A stretch of 64,000 bases of DNA from Paracoccus albus (GCF_027913035.1 NZ_CP115775.1:2954501-3018500), one strand, 5' to 3'; shown: positions 1 through 9,240, counted from the first letter of the stretch. Notes: generated from the letters alone by a model not told the origin. Made by a program: numbers and translations.

Positions 1-887
1 GCGTCAGTGTAAGCGCCGATCAATTCCGTCCAAAAAACGTAGCGGGGGTGATGGTAACAGCTGTCCTTCCCCCCTTTGCTAGGTCTGGCTCGCAAATAGA
101 TGTGACCGTTTCTGCCATCGGTGACGCGAAAAGCTTGATGGGCGGCACGCTAATAATGACATCATTAATTGCAGCTGACGGTGACATATACGCGGTCGCA
201 CAGGGGTCTGTCATTTCCAGCGGTGTGTCAGCGAATGCCGAGGACGAATCCTTGGCTCACGGCGTGCCAACTTCCGGATCAGTTCCGCAGGGAGCAAGAG
301 TCGAGCGCGAGGTCAATTTTGATTTTTCTAACCTTCGCAATATTCGACTCGCACTCAATCAGCCAGATTTTACAACAGCATCTCGCATCGAGGCAGCGAT
401 CAACCATAGCGGGATCGGCTCTGTCGCGATGCTGACAGATGCCGGCACAGTATCGCTGGATCTGACAAAGCTTAGCGATGTAAATCCCGCACGTATACTC
501 AGCCGCATTGAGAATATTCTAATCGAAACTGATGCCAAGGCCAGGGTCGTCATCGATCACAGGTCCGGCACCATTGTGATGGGAGAAGATGTCCGGGTAT
601 CAAAAGTTGCAGTCTCCAAGGGGAACTTGACCTTGCGGGTCAGCAATATACCAATAGTATCACAACCAAGTCCGTTTTCTAACGGTGAAGCAGTAATTGT
701 CAGGCAAGGTGCTGTAGATATCGATCAGGACAAAGGCGCCGGTTTCTCAGAGCTTCAAGGCATTTCTTCTCTTTCAGACGTCGTTTCCGGATTGAACGCT
801 TTGGGTGTTTCGCCAAGGGATCTTGTAGATATTCTAAACTCGATCCATCGGGCCGGAGCATTGCATGCGGAAATCGTGGTGAAATGA
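1..887 (+). CDS. flgI: flagellar P-ring protein FlgI (3' part; 5' end outside window)
   Basis: This is the C-terminal four fifths of FlgI, the subunit of the periplasmic P-ring that surrounds the flagellar rod in the peptidoglycan layer. The frame is open from base 3 with no in-window start that makes sense, so the gene begins upstream. About 295 residues are visible. The family hallmarks are the stretch VMVTAVLPPFARSGSQIDV near the left edge, the IGDAKSLMGGTL motif that follows, and the conserved ending GVSPRDLVDILNSIHRAGA. The gene ends normally at a TGA, so the C-terminus is intact. Other flagellar genes should lie to the left. To the right there is only IS debris, so this gene marks the edge of the flagellar cluster. 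Confidence 0.95.
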   Translation, partial: VSVSADQFRPKNVAGVMVTAVLPPFARSGSQIDVTVSAIGDAKSLMGGTLIMTSLIAADGDIYAVAQGSVISSGVSANAEDESLAHGVPTSGSVPQGARVEREVNFDFSNLRNIRLALNQPDFTTASRIEAAINHSGIGSVAMLTDAGTVSLDLTKLSDVNPARILSRIENILIETDAKARVVIDHRSGTIVMGEDVRVSKVAVSKGNLTLRVSNIPIVSQPSPFSNGEAVIVRQGAVDIDQDKGAGFSELQGISSLSDVVSGLNALGVSPRDLVDILNSIHRAGALHAEIVVK

Positions 888-1169
888 CAGAGGGATAAGG
901 AGCTGGTTTTCTGTTAAAAACTGGATCGTTTGCAGTTACAATTTCCCTAGCTGTGAATGGAGCTGAAAAAGTGAAGTCATGGAAATTTACGGAAACGCAT
1001 AAGGCTCTTACAATATCGGAGATGGCGAGCCTCACGGCACCGTCACGAACATGTTAACGTAGTCGCTCGGCAGAACCCCGCGTCAGATGTCGGCCCTCCG
1101 CTCAAGTTAGACTTGGTAGCAAATGTCGCGCACCCGCAGCCGCAGCGCTCCAATTAAAGCGATTCGACT

Positions 1170-1885
1170 TTAACTTGAGGCATATCCGGCAGTTTTGGAG
1201 TAATTCCAGCACTCTGTTGTGTCGTAGAGATCGCTGGTTGCGCCGATTGCCTCGAAGACTTTGGTAAATGTTCTCGCTCCGATCCGTCGCAGGTGGGCTT
1301 TCAGTTTCGAGGACGCTTGCTCTATAGAGTTCAGGTCCGACGAGTATGGCGGCAGGTAGAGAAATCAGCAGTCGTGTTCGCGGAGGGCCTTTGCCGCCTC
1401 CTTGTTCCGATGTGCTGCGAGTTTGTCGAGGATGACAACGGTCCCGGAGGTGATCTTCGGGACAAGCACTTCTCTGATGCAGGCAGCAAAGACTGGGCCA
1501 TCTATGGCACCTTTGATGATACATGGTGCCATCAAAAGCATCCGGGGTCTGCCCCGCGATCAGCGTCTGCGTAACCCAGCTTCCAAACGGCGCGTCCATC
1601 GTCAGCCGCTCACCTCGCCTGGCCCTGCCACGCCAAGCTGTCGGGTCAGGTTCGTCTTCACGGCGGGTCCGCCAATGAAGGCCAGGTTCTTCGGCAGGAA
1701 TGCGATGGCGGGCAAGCGGTGCCGGAGCCAATCAGCGCGTTGCGGCCTTACCCTGGCGCGACGGCGCTCGGTGGTGGCCAGCGACATTTCTCGTATGTGA
1801 ACACAAGCTGGGACAGCAAGTTGGCAATCGAGGAGTGGTGGACCTGCCCGCCCTCTGCCTCAGACTTCAAGATTGATCCCACCGA
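1170..1885 (-). pseudogene. IS630-family transposase remnant (frameshifted, catalytic site damaged)
   Basis: Minus-strand frames together spell a decayed IS630-type DDE transposase. In order one reads VHHSSIANLLSQLVFTYEK, then after a frameshift ATTERRRARVR and LAFIGGPAVKTNLTRQLG, then ERLTMDAPFGSWVTQTL, then after another shift KGAIDGPVFAACIREVLVP and VVILDKLAAHRNKEAAKA, an in-frame TGA, and finally YLPPYSSDLNSIEQASSKL to the usual end at a TAA. In the family the first catalytic motif is typically FIDE; here it reads FIGG, so the first acidic residue is lost. At least two frameshifts, one internal stop and the missing residue mean it is dead. The N-terminal third is absent or unrecognisable. 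The 282 bases between flgI and this remnant show no gene I recognise. Confidence 0.85.
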
Positions 1886-2085
1886 GCTGAGTTGGCCCGT
1901 CGCTGCGTAGTCTTCACTTAGCGCAGTGCCGCCGGGCCAGCGGGGTTCTGCTTGTCCTAAGCCCGGTTGTTGAAGCGCCAGCTCAGAACGCCATCAAAAT
2001 GTGTTCTGCTCGCGCCAACATCGATCTAATCCCATTTTGGCGGAGGCTGCAGACTCGAAATATTGGTTTGTGGCCTGCTGCCGGT

Positions 2086-2223
2086 TTCGTGGCCGCTTAC
2101 AATTTTGCGCGCCGCCTCAAGACACTCAGCGGCCTCACGCCCTACGAATACATCTGCAAGATATGGACGTCAGAGCCAGATAGATCCATCCTAAATCCGA
2201 TCCACCAGATGCCGGGACTGAAC
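2086..2223 (+). pseudogene. IS481-family transposase C-terminal fragment
   Basis: The plus strand encodes FVAAYNFARRLKTLSGLTPY followed by EPDRSILNPIHQMPGLN, the conserved last roughly 45 residues of IS481-type transposases. No catalytic core is recognisable upstream (1886-2085 holds nothing I can assign), so only the tail survives. The open frame continues without a stop straight into an IS5-type fragment at base 2224, so the two insertion sequences are joined at or very near the normal end of the IS481 protein. Confidence 0.75.
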
Positions 2224-2741
2224 AGCTATCTGAAAGCGCACCGGACCGCGACCAGCATGGCAGGGAGTTCGGAGGATTTGGAAACAGTCCAGTGGACTGT
2301 TTTCCCGACGAACGCGGGCGTGGACGCCTGATCGGCCGAACCAAGGGCGGCATGAACACCGAACTGCATGCCATCTGAGACAGCCGGGGGCGGCCGCTCA
2401 ACCTGTTTGTCACCGCCGGTCAGGTCAGCGACTACATCGGGGCACGGGCATTGCTCGGCAGCCTACCGGATGTCGATCGGCCACTCGGGGACCGCGGCTA
2501 TGACGCCGACTGGTTCCGGGAAGCACTGAAAGACAAAGGGATACGCCCATGCATCCCCCGGCGAAAACAGCGCAAGAAAACTGTGAAGAACGACAAGCGC
2601 CGATACAAACGACGCAACCGCATCGAGATCATGTTCGGCAGGCTGAAGGACTGGCGACGCGTCGCAACCCGATACGACAGATGTCCAAAGGTCTTCCTCT
2701 CGACAATCGAACTCGCCGCAACCGTCATCTGTTGGTTATGA
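2224..2741 (+). pseudogene. IS5-family (IS427-like) transposase, truncated and with internal stop
   Basis: The fragment starts abruptly with YLKAHRTATSMA, changes frame, then reads RGRLIGRTKGGMNTELHAI, hits a TGA, and continues GRPLNLFVTAGQVSDYIGA, LGDRGYDADWFREALKDKG, then RRNRIEIMFGRLKDWRRVA and ends at ATVICWL. These are the DDE-domain blocks of IS5-family, IS427-group transposases. The first third of the protein is missing, one frameshift and one stop are present, and the piece is fused to the end of an IS481 remnant. The last 97 codons (from 2451) are open and little changed, but no complete protein can be made. Similar but separately decayed IS5 DNA lies on the other strand at 4020-4688. 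Confidence 0.85.
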
Positions 2742-2781
2742 GCCATGGCCCTAGACGTGGCCGTTAAGAATTTATCCCGCA

Positions 2782-2810
2782 GTGATCCTTCCATTTAATG
2801 AAAGGATCAC
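2782..2810. terminator. inverted repeat, possible terminator of the RTX gene or IS edge
   Basis: GTGATCCTT and AAGGATCAC form a perfect 9-bp stem around an 11-base AT-rich loop. It sits between the end of the plus-strand IS5 fragment and the end of the minus-strand RTX gene, so it could end transcription arriving from either side. Neither side carries a clean T run directly after the stem, so a role as a Rho-independent terminator is uncertain. An IS-related repeat is an alternative. Confidence 0.35.
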
Positions 2811-2841
2811 GCCATCAAAACACGGGATCAGTCAACTAGAG

Positions 2842-3738
2842 TCAGAGCAGAATGTCGTTCTCGTGAAGATCCGCAACTGAACGACCGATAAGCGTGATCG
2901 ATGATTCGTCCCCAGTTTTGATAATCACATGTCCGGCGCTATTTGAAATCGTGCCATCTGAAATGAGGTCCGACAGTTGGCCTTCCAACCCAAGCGCCGA
3001 GATATCGATGACATCGCCATTGCCAGCACCAGGATCAAAGCCGTAAACCCGGTCTTTTCCGTGTCCCATGACGAACGCGAAGGTATCCTGGCTGTTGTTC
3101 GTGCTGTACATCCTGTCGTTTCCTTCGCCACCCCAAAGGGTGTCTCTGCCGAGACCAGCAGTAAGGACATCATTTCCTTCGCCACCATAGAGCTCGTCAT
3201 CACCATTGCCGCCATTTAGGTAGTCATGACCGATGTAGCCGAACATCGTATCATTTCCGGAATAGCCATACATCTCATCATTTCCGGTACCGCCGCCCAT
3301 CAGATCGTGACCTTCATGACCATCGTTTTGATCGCCAAAAAGCTTGTCTGACCCGGTGCCACCCCAGAGGGTATCATTACCCTCGCCTCCTTGCAGGGTG
3401 TCTTTGTCAGCACCTCCGCCCAGCAGGTCGTTGCCTTCATCACCCTCAAGTTCGTCAAACCCATTGCCGCCCCAAAGGGTATCGCTACCTTCATCGCCTT
3501 CAAGGTCGTCATCGCCGTCACCGCCAGCCAAGGCGTCGTTTCCGGTGCCGCCCGCAATGCTGTCGTTTCCAGTATCACCGGGACCTGCCCAGATTCTGTC
3601 ATCGCCGGAGTTGCCATAAAGCTGGTCTGCACCATTGAAACCAAAGATGGTGTCATTTCCGCCAAGACCATTTATAATATCAAAAAATTCCGTGCCGAGT
3701 ATTTCATCCGAACCAGGGGTCCCATTGAGAATAGCCAT
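2842..3738 (-). CDS. RTX-type calcium-binding repeat protein, probably secreted
   Basis: The 298-residue protein is built almost wholly of glycine/aspartate nonapeptides of the GGxGxDxLx type, such as GGTGNDALA, GGDGDDDLE, GGEGNDTLW and GGNGDDELY, about a dozen from residue 20 to 215. This repeat folds into a calcium-loaded beta-roll. The last 80 residues lack repeats and end in an acidic, hydrophobic tail (NDILL), as expected for a C-terminal type I secretion signal; there is no N-terminal signal peptide. No enzymatic domain is visible, so an adhesin, surface-layer or matrix role is possible but unproven. The start is supported by GAGGATC just upstream of ATG. No type I exporter genes lie nearby. 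The gene is intact although flanked on both sides by IS debris. Confidence 0.85.
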   Translation of the reverse strand: MAILNGTPGSDEILGTEFFDIINGLGGNDTIFGFNGADQLYGNSGDDRIWAGPGDTGNDSIAGGTGNDALAGGDGDDDLEGDEGSDTLWGGNGFDELEGDEGNDLLGGGADKDTLQGGEGNDTLWGGTGSDKLFGDQNDGHEGHDLMGGGTGNDEMYGYSGNDTMFGYIGHDYLNGGNGDDELYGGEGNDVLTAGLGRDTLWGGEGNDRMYSTNNSQDTFAFVMGHGKDRVYGFDPGAGNGDVIDISALGLEGQLSDLISDGTISNSAGHVIIKTGDESSITLIGRSVADLHENDILL

Positions 3739-4019
3739 TTCGTGATCCTCGTGTTGATTTTTTGAGTAGTGGTCACGAGGGTAACACAGAACTTTTCACA
3801 GTAAAGTTTTCTGCGGAAACCAAGTCGCAAAGCTTCTAACTAGTCACATCGCCGTGATCAGATGAATAAATAACCGTTATCGCACGACTCGCCTTATCTA
3901 GCGATGGACGGGTTCCCGCGCCAATCTCATCCGGACCGCTCTTCCAAGGTCGCAAGTGATTTGCATAAGGGACGAATTTTTGCAGTCTGGACGGCAGGGT
4001 CGCGAGACATTCTTGATCA

Positions 4020-4688
4020 CAGCCAAGAGAATGACCTTTGCGGCAAGCAAGATTGCTGAGAAGAATATCTCGGGACATCGGTCGTACAGGGTGGTAAAGC
4101 GGCGTCATTCCTTGAGGCGATCGAAAATGATCTTGATACGGTTGCGCCGTTTCTCGCGGCATCTGTTATCTTTCGCGGCCTTCTTGCGAGACTTTCTGGC
4201 AGGGCAAAATACCTCTATCTCCTCCTTTCAACACGTCTTTTAATTCCTTCTCCTGTCCGCGAACGGCCAGCAGCGCCGCCGCGCCGGCTTATCGCTGACC
4301 TGACCGGCCCGCATGTAGGGCCCGATTGGCCAGAACGTGATTAGCCGCCCCTTGGCATTGGGAACCGCGTGAAAACTAGTGTTCAGGTCACCCTTGTTTC
4401 GGCCGATCTGGCTTCCGCGCCGCTATCCTTTTACGCAGAGGCGCGGCCATGACCCGGGCGAAACCGCCATTGTCGTGCCGACGTTTCAAACGATTACAGA
4501 AAGTCCTCGGCAGGACGTATTCTTTCGGCGCATCGTACCAGCGCAAGTTATTCTTGTTAAAGAAGACGGTGCCATTAGGGACACGGCAATCAATGACACG
4601 AGGCGTGCCATAGGACTTTGGGGGGAAAAAACGGCTTCAGCCGCTCCATCTCGGCGTTGGTCACACTGAGGTGTTCTTCGTCGACCAT
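4020..4688 (-). pseudogene. IS5-family (IS427-like) transposase, near full length but decayed
   Basis: Reading the minus strand from an ATG at 4688 gives HLSVTNAEMERLKPFFPPK, then after frame changes NKNNLRWYDAPKEYVLP, TFCNRLKRRHDNGGFARVM, then FHAVPNAKGRLITF and MRAGQVSDKPA, and finally KRRNRIKIIFDRLKE with a stop in place of the conserved Trp, RRFTTLYDRCPEIFFSAIL. These blocks occur in the order of a complete IS5/IS427 transposase. Several frameshifts, stops and a missing middle part make it non-functional. It differs enough from the 2224-2741 fragment to be an independent insertion. The bases between it and the RTX gene (3739-4019) hold only the RTX promoter region and IS flank. Confidence 0.8.
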
Positions 4689-4817
4689 GCTTACTTGCAA
4701 AGATTGAACTACGCAAAAACCTGAAATCAATGGATATGAAACCTAAGAGTTTCCTTTTCTTGTCAGCGGGCTGAACATATCAATAATGTATCAATTTTCA
4801 GGGAGAAGCAGCGCTAT

Positions 4818-5519
4818 ATGCCGACCCATTCCTCACTGCCCATTTACCTTCAGCTCAGCGAAACGCTGGCGCGCGATATAGCCGCCGGACATCTGCTGGA
4901 CGGAGAGCGTCTGCCGCCAGAGCGTGAATTGGCCACGAGCCTTGGCACCTCTGTCGGGACGCTGCGCAAGGCACTTGCCGATCTGACCCGGCAGGGCCTG
5001 CTGGAACGCCGCCAAGGCTCGGGGAACTACGTCAGGGCGCAACAGAATGCGCAGAGCGTCTATGCGTTTTTCCGGATCGAGCTGTTGAAGGGCGGCGGGC
5101 TTCCCACCGCTTGGCTGCTGTCTTTGGACCGTGTGAAGAAGGCAGATGATATGCCCGCTTTCGGAAGCTCCGACGAAGCTTATCGCATCCGCCGGCTGCG
5201 CTATCTCAACGACGTGCCATGTGTGCTTGAAGAAATCTGGCTGGACGCTGGCTATGCAAATTCTCTCAAGGCGCAGGACCTGTCGGAATCGCTGTATCTC
5301 TTCTATCGAAAGCGCCTGAACCTCGCGATTTCGAGAGTCGTGGATCAGATCGGGATCGGCAAGGTCCCCGACTGGTCGCCTGCCGAATTCGCACCACGCG
5401 CCGGCAATCAGACCGGGCTGTTCCAGCGGATCAGCTTCGATCAGCACAATCACCGCGCCGAATTTTCGCGCAATTGGTTTGACACCGCGCGCGCCGCCTA
5501 TATCTCAAGGATGCGATAG
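4818..5519 (+). CDS. GntR-family (HutC/UTRA type) transcriptional regulator
   Basis: A 233-residue DNA-binding regulator. Residues 5-72 form the GntR winged helix (LPIYLQLSETLARDIAAG, then LPPERELATSLGTSVGTLRK and the wing QGLLERRQGSGNYV). Residues about 85-230 form a UTRA ligand-binding domain (RIRRLRYLNDVPCVLEEIW). It stands directly upstream of a Gfo/Idh dehydrogenase (7-base gap) and a YeiH-type transporter in the same orientation, so it probably controls this cassette in response to the substrate or a product of the dehydrogenase. The 130-base upstream gap is AT-rich and likely holds its promoter. The ligand cannot be read from the sequence. Confidence 0.9.
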   Translation: MPTHSSLPIYLQLSETLARDIAAGHLLDGERLPPERELATSLGTSVGTLRKALADLTRQGLLERRQGSGNYVRAQQNAQSVYAFFRIELLKGGGLPTAWLLSLDRVKKADDMPAFGSSDEAYRIRRLRYLNDVPCVLEEIWLDAGYANSLKAQDLSESLYLFYRKRLNLAISRVVDQIGIGKVPDWSPAEFAPRAGNQTGLFQRISFDQHNHRAEFSRNWFDTARAAYISRMR

Positions 5520-5526
5520 GACGATC

Positions 5527-6657
5527 ATGACAGACACCATAAATTACGGCATCATCGGATGCGGGATGATGGGGCAGGAGCATCTGCGCAATATCCAGCT
5601 TCTTGCTGACACCCGGATTGCAGCGATCTTCGACCCTGATCCGGCGATGAAGGCCGCAGCGTCAGCTATCGCACCCGGTGCCGAGATGTACGATTCGCTG
5701 GATGCGCTGCTAACACGCCCCGGTCTGGATTGTCTTGTCATCGCCTCGCCTAACCGCGACCACTTGGGGCAACTTGAACATATCGCGCAGGGGCGACCGC
5801 TTCCTGTGCTGGTGGAAAAGCCTGTTTTCACATCGCCGTCCGATCGTGCCCGGCTGGAGGCGATCCGCGACGGGTATGGCGCACCGATCTGGGTCGCTAT
5901 GGAATATAGATATATGCCCCCGATCGCGGCCTTCCTTGGTCAGGCAGAGGCCGCAACGGGCGGGCTGAAGATGCTGGCAATCCGCGAACATCGCTTTCCG
6001 TTCCTTGACAAAATCGGGGCATGGAACCGCTTCAACCGTAATTCAGGCGGCACAATGGTTGAAAAATGCTGCCATTTCTTCGACCTGATGCGTCTGGCCA
6101 CGGGGTCAGAGCCGGTTCGCGTCATGGCAAGCGCCGGTCAGGCGGTGAACCATCTGGAAGAGCGTTATGGTGATGAAACGCCGGATGTCTGGGACAATGG
6201 TTTCGTCATCGTCGACTTTCACAACGGGGCGAGGGCGATGCTGGATCTGTGCATGTTTGCCGAAGGTTCTCGCTGGCAAGAAGAAATCTCTGCCACCGGG
6301 CCGCGCGGCAAGATAGAGGCACTTGTCCCCGGTCCGGGACGCTTCTGGCCCGCAAATCTGGGTGTGCCGCCGGTGCCGCAACTGATCCTCAGCCCGCGCA
6401 ACCCCAAAGGTCCGCATGTCCGCGAAATTCCTGTCGACCCCGCGCTGCTTGCGGCAGGCGACCACAATGGCGCGACCTTCTTCCAGCACCAGAAATTCGC
6501 CGAGGTGGTTCGCGGCGATGCCTTGCCAGAGGTGACGCTGAACGACGGGATGCAAGCCGTCCTGATGGGACTGGCTGCGCAGGAATCCGCACTGACGGGT
6601 CGCGCGATTAACCTGAACCTGACTGCGCAAAGCGAACCGGCAAGGGCGGCAGGATGA
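5527..6657 (+). CDS. Gfo/Idh/MocA-family NAD(P)-dependent dehydrogenase
   Basis: A 376-residue oxidoreductase of the family that includes inositol and glucose-fructose oxidoreductases. The N-terminal Rossmann fold shows YGIIGCGMMGQEHL near residue 5, and the family EKP motif appears in LVEKPVFTSP. A later GGTMVEKCCHFFDLMR segment carries the conserved His-Asp pair seen near the active site of relatives. The ATG at 5527 is chosen because it lies 7 bases after the gntR stop with AGGACG in front and puts the Rossmann strand at the usual place; an earlier in-frame ATG would overlap gntR. The stop codon overlaps the start of the next gene (ATGA), which points to translational coupling. The substrate, a sugar or cyclitol derivative, is unknown. 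Confidence 0.9.
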   Translation: MTDTINYGIIGCGMMGQEHLRNIQLLADTRIAAIFDPDPAMKAAASAIAPGAEMYDSLDALLTRPGLDCLVIASPNRDHLGQLEHIAQGRPLPVLVEKPVFTSPSDRARLEAIRDGYGAPIWVAMEYRYMPPIAAFLGQAEAATGGLKMLAIREHRFPFLDKIGAWNRFNRNSGGTMVEKCCHFFDLMRLATGSEPVRVMASAGQAVNHLEERYGDETPDVWDNGFVIVDFHNGARAMLDLCMFAEGSRWQEEISATGPRGKIEALVPGPGRFWPANLGVPPVPQLILSPRNPKGPHVREIPVDPALLAAGDHNGATFFQHQKFAEVVRGDALPEVTLNDGMQAVLMGLAAQESALTGRAINLNLTAQSEPARAAG

Positions 6658-7658
6658 CGCGACGGAACTGGCCGGACTACGCCCGGCAGCTTGCCCCTGG
6701 CCTGATGATTGCGATCCTTGTCGCCATTTCGGCGCAATTCGTTGCCGAGCATTATGGCGCGCCTGCAATGTTGATGGCGCTGCTTTTCGGCATCGCGCTG
6801 AACTTTCTGGGCGATGAGGAAAGCGCTGCTCCGGGCATCGCATTTGGCTCTCGCGGCTTGCTGCGTATCGGGGTGGCGTTGCTTGGCGCAAGGATCAGTG
6901 CCGCGCTTCTGGCCGACCTTGGGCTTGCAACCTTGCTGATGCTTACGGTGTCTACCGCGCTGACGATTTTCTTTGGCATCGCGCTTGGCCGCCTGCTGAA
7001 GTTGGGGCCGCGCTTTTCGGTGCTGACCGCCGGGGCGGTGGCAATCTGCGGGGTTTCCGCGGCTATGGCGATTGCCGCCGTGCAACCCGTTTCCGAACGG
7101 TCCGAGCGTAACCTGATGTTTACCGTCATGGGGGTCACTTTGCTTTCGACCATTGCGATGATCCTGTACCCGGCCATCGCGACCGGACTGGGCCTGAGCG
7201 AGCATCAGGCCGGGATCTTCCTTGGCGGCACGATCCACGACGTCGCACAGGTCGTCGGGGCCGGCTTCTCCATCTCGCCCGAAACGGGTGAGACCGCTAC
7301 TCTGGTAAAGCTTATCAGGGTCGGGATGCTTGCGCCGGTCGTGCTGATCCTCTCGATCGCCTATCGCAATAAAAGAGACCAGGGCGACAGCGCATCCATC
7401 CCGATCCTGCCCGGTTTCGTCGTCGGATTTGCGGCGCTTGCCGCCCTTTCATCGCTGGGTCTGATAACAGAATGGTTGCGCGACGTGCTTGGGCATCTGT
7501 CCCGTTGGGCGTTGCTGATCGCCATTGCAGGTGTCGGCCTGCGCACCCGGCTGGACGAAGTGCTGCAAGTCGGCGCCCGCCCGATTGCACTGCTGGTTGG
7601 TGAGACGCTGTTTCTTGGTGTCTTTATCATCGCCGCCTGCAAGCTGCTTGGGCTGTAA
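6654..7658 (+). CDS. YeiH-family putative sulfate/anion exporter (Cons_hypoth698)
   Basis: A 334-residue, very hydrophobic inner-membrane protein with about ten predicted membrane spans. It matches the YeiH/UPF0324 family in length and in conserved pieces: LMALLFGIALNFLG, GLLRIGVALLGARIS, FSVLTAGAVAICGVSAAMAI and FLGGTIHDVAQVVGAG. Members are annotated as putative sulfate exporters, though direct biochemical proof is thin. It is coupled by a 4-base overlap to the Gfo/Idh dehydrogenase and follows a GntR regulator, so export of an inorganic or organic anion made by the dehydrogenase pathway is a reasonable guess. It faces glpK convergently. Confidence 0.85.
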   Translation: MTRRNWPDYARQLAPGLMIAILVAISAQFVAEHYGAPAMLMALLFGIALNFLGDEESAAPGIAFGSRGLLRIGVALLGARISAALLADLGLATLLMLTVSTALTIFFGIALGRLLKLGPRFSVLTAGAVAICGVSAAMAIAAVQPVSERSERNLMFTVMGVTLLSTIAMILYPAIATGLGLSEHQAGIFLGGTIHDVAQVVGAGFSISPETGETATLVKLIRVGMLAPVVLILSIAYRNKRDQGDSASIPILPGFVVGFAALAALSSLGLITEWLRDVLGHLSRWALLIAIAGVGLRTRLDEVLQVGARPIALLVGETLFLGVFIIAACKLLGL

Positions 7659-7664
7659 GCAGTC

Positions 7665-7692
7665 GGGCAGTGCTTGTCTGAAAGCACCGCCC
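7665..7692 (+). terminator. hairpin after the yeiH-like gene
   Basis: GGGCAGTGCTT and AAGCACCGCCC pair over 11 positions with one mismatch around a six-base loop, seven bases after the yeiH-like stop. Only two T bases follow, so termination may be weak. It lies between two convergent genes and could serve both. Confidence 0.45.
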
Positions 7693-7740
7693 TTCGGACC
7701 AGTCACAATATATCGACTGCGAAAAGCGGCCCGAGCGGGT

Positions 7741-9240
7741 CTAATCAAAAGCAATTGTTGCGCTGACGGCTTTCTTCCAGGCGGCATATTTGCGTTCACG
7801 GTCTGCCTCGGCCATTTTTGGAAGGAACTGTGCGTCCTTCTTCCAGCTTGCGGCAAATTCTTCCATTCCCGGCAACACGTCCGCATTCTGCCCGGCCAAC
7901 CATGCCGCGCCCATTGCCGTCGTTTCCAGCACTTCGGGGCGCTCTACCGGGGCGTCGAGCACATCAGACAGAAACTGCATCGCCCATTCCGACGCGCTCA
8001 TCCCGCCATCGACCCGCAGCGCCTGCATATTGGCCGCGCCATGAACTGCGGCCCAGTCAGCGCGCATCGCCTCTATCAGGTCGCGGGTCTGGAAGCCGAC
8101 GCTTTCCAATGCGGCGCGCGCAAATTCAGCCGGACCTGAACTGCGGGTCAGACCGAAGATCGCACCACGGCAATCGGCGTTCCAATAGGGCGCACCAAGC
8201 CCGGTGAAGGCAGGCACCAGAACCAGCTCCTGTCCTGCATCGGCCTTTTCCGCCAGGGGTTGGGTTTCGGCGGCGTCGCGTATGATCTTCAGCCCGTCGC
8301 GCAGCCATTGGACCACGGCACCGGCAATGAAGATCGACCCTTCAAGCGCATATGTCGTCTTGCCGCCGATCCGATAGGCAATAGTCGTCAACAGCCGGTT
8401 TTCCGACATGACCGGCGTCTCACCCGTATTCAGTAGCGCGAAGCACCCGGTGCCATAGGTCGATTTCACCATGCCGGGGGAAAAGCACGCCTGCCCGATG
8501 GTCGCTGCCTGCTGATCGCCCGCAATGCCCAGTATCGGTATCTCACGCCCGAACAGATCGGCACGCGTTTGCCCGAAATTCGCATCGCAATCGCGCACCT
8601 CTGGCAGCATCTCCATCGGGATGTTCAGCTTGTTGCAGATCGTCGTTGACCAGCGGTTCTTGCGAATATCGTAAAGCATCGTCCGCGCGGCATTGGTCGC
8701 GTCCGTCGCGTGAACCGAACCACCGGTCAGCTTCCAGACGAGCCAGCAATCAACAGTCCCGAACAGCAGATCGCCAACCCTGGCCTTTTCCCGCGCGCCG
8801 TCCACATTATCGAGGATCCAAGCCAGCTTGGTGGCCGAGAAATAGGGGTCCAGCAGCAGCCCGGTCTTTTCCGTCACGACCGGCTCGAACCCCTCATCCC
8901 GCAGGCGTTTGCACAGGTCAGAGGTGCGCCTGTCCTGCCAGACAATTGCGTTATGCACCGGCTGGCCGGTCTTGCGGTCCCAGACAAGCGTCGTTTCGCG
9001 CTGATTGGTGATACCGATCGCGGCAATTGCTTCTGCATCGCCCCCGGCCTTTTCGATCACCGCACGACAGGTCGCCGCGGTCGTTGACCAAAGATCGGAA
9101 GGGTCATGTTCGACCCAGCCACTTTGCGGGTAATGCTGCTCAAATTCTTCCTGCGCGGATGCGACAACCGACAGCTTGTCGTCAAACAGGATTGCGCGGC
9201 TGGACGTCGTGCCCTGATCTATCGCGAGAATATGGGTCAA
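7741..9240 (-). CDS. glpK: glycerol kinase
   Basis: Glycerol kinase phosphorylates glycerol to sn-glycerol 3-phosphate with ATP in the cytoplasm. The 499-residue length is standard. The N-terminal [17 protein letters not shown] is the FGGY-kinase phosphate loop, [12 protein letters not shown] matches the glycerol-binding region, and [19 protein letters not shown] is the C-terminal family signature. It is the last gene of the glp run, after glpV, and its product feeds GlpD. A GC-rich hairpin in the 111-base glpV-glpK gap may set its level relative to the transporter. Confidence 0.97.
   Translation of the reverse strand: MTHILAIDQGTTSSRAILFDDKLSVVASAQEEFEQHYPQSGWVEHDPSDLWSTTAATCRAVIEKAGGDAEAIAAIGITNQRETTLVWDRKTGQPVHNAIVWQDRRTSDLCKRLRDEGFEPVVTEKTGLLLDPYFSATKLAWILDNVDGAREKARVGDLLFGTVDCWLVWKLTGGSVHATDATNAARTMLYDIRKNRWSTTICNKLNIPMEMLPEVRDCDANFGQTRADLFGREIPILGIAGDQQAATIGQACFSPGMVKSTYGTGCFALLNTGETPVMSENRLLTTIAYRIGGKTTYALEGSIFIAGAVVQWLRDGLKIIRDAAETQPLAEKADAGQELVLVPAFTGLGAPYWNADCRGAIFGLTRSSGPAEFARAALESVGFQTRDLIEAMRADWAAVHGAANMQALRVDGGMSASEWAMQFLSDVLDAPVERPEVLETTAMGAAWLAGQNADVLPGMEEFAASWKKDAQFLPKMAEADRERKYAAWKKAVSATIAFD

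Noticed and set aside
2842..3738. Repeated DNA pattern that could look like a CRISPR or satellite array
   Set aside because: The repetition is the codon trace of RTX nonapeptides in an intact reading frame; units are of variable sequence and have no spacers.
6219..7238. 339-residue open frame on the minus strand across the dehydrogenase and YeiH-like genes
   Set aside because: It is antisense to two well-supported genes, has a biased Arg/His/Gln composition and matches no family; long antisense frames are expected in GC-rich coding DNA.
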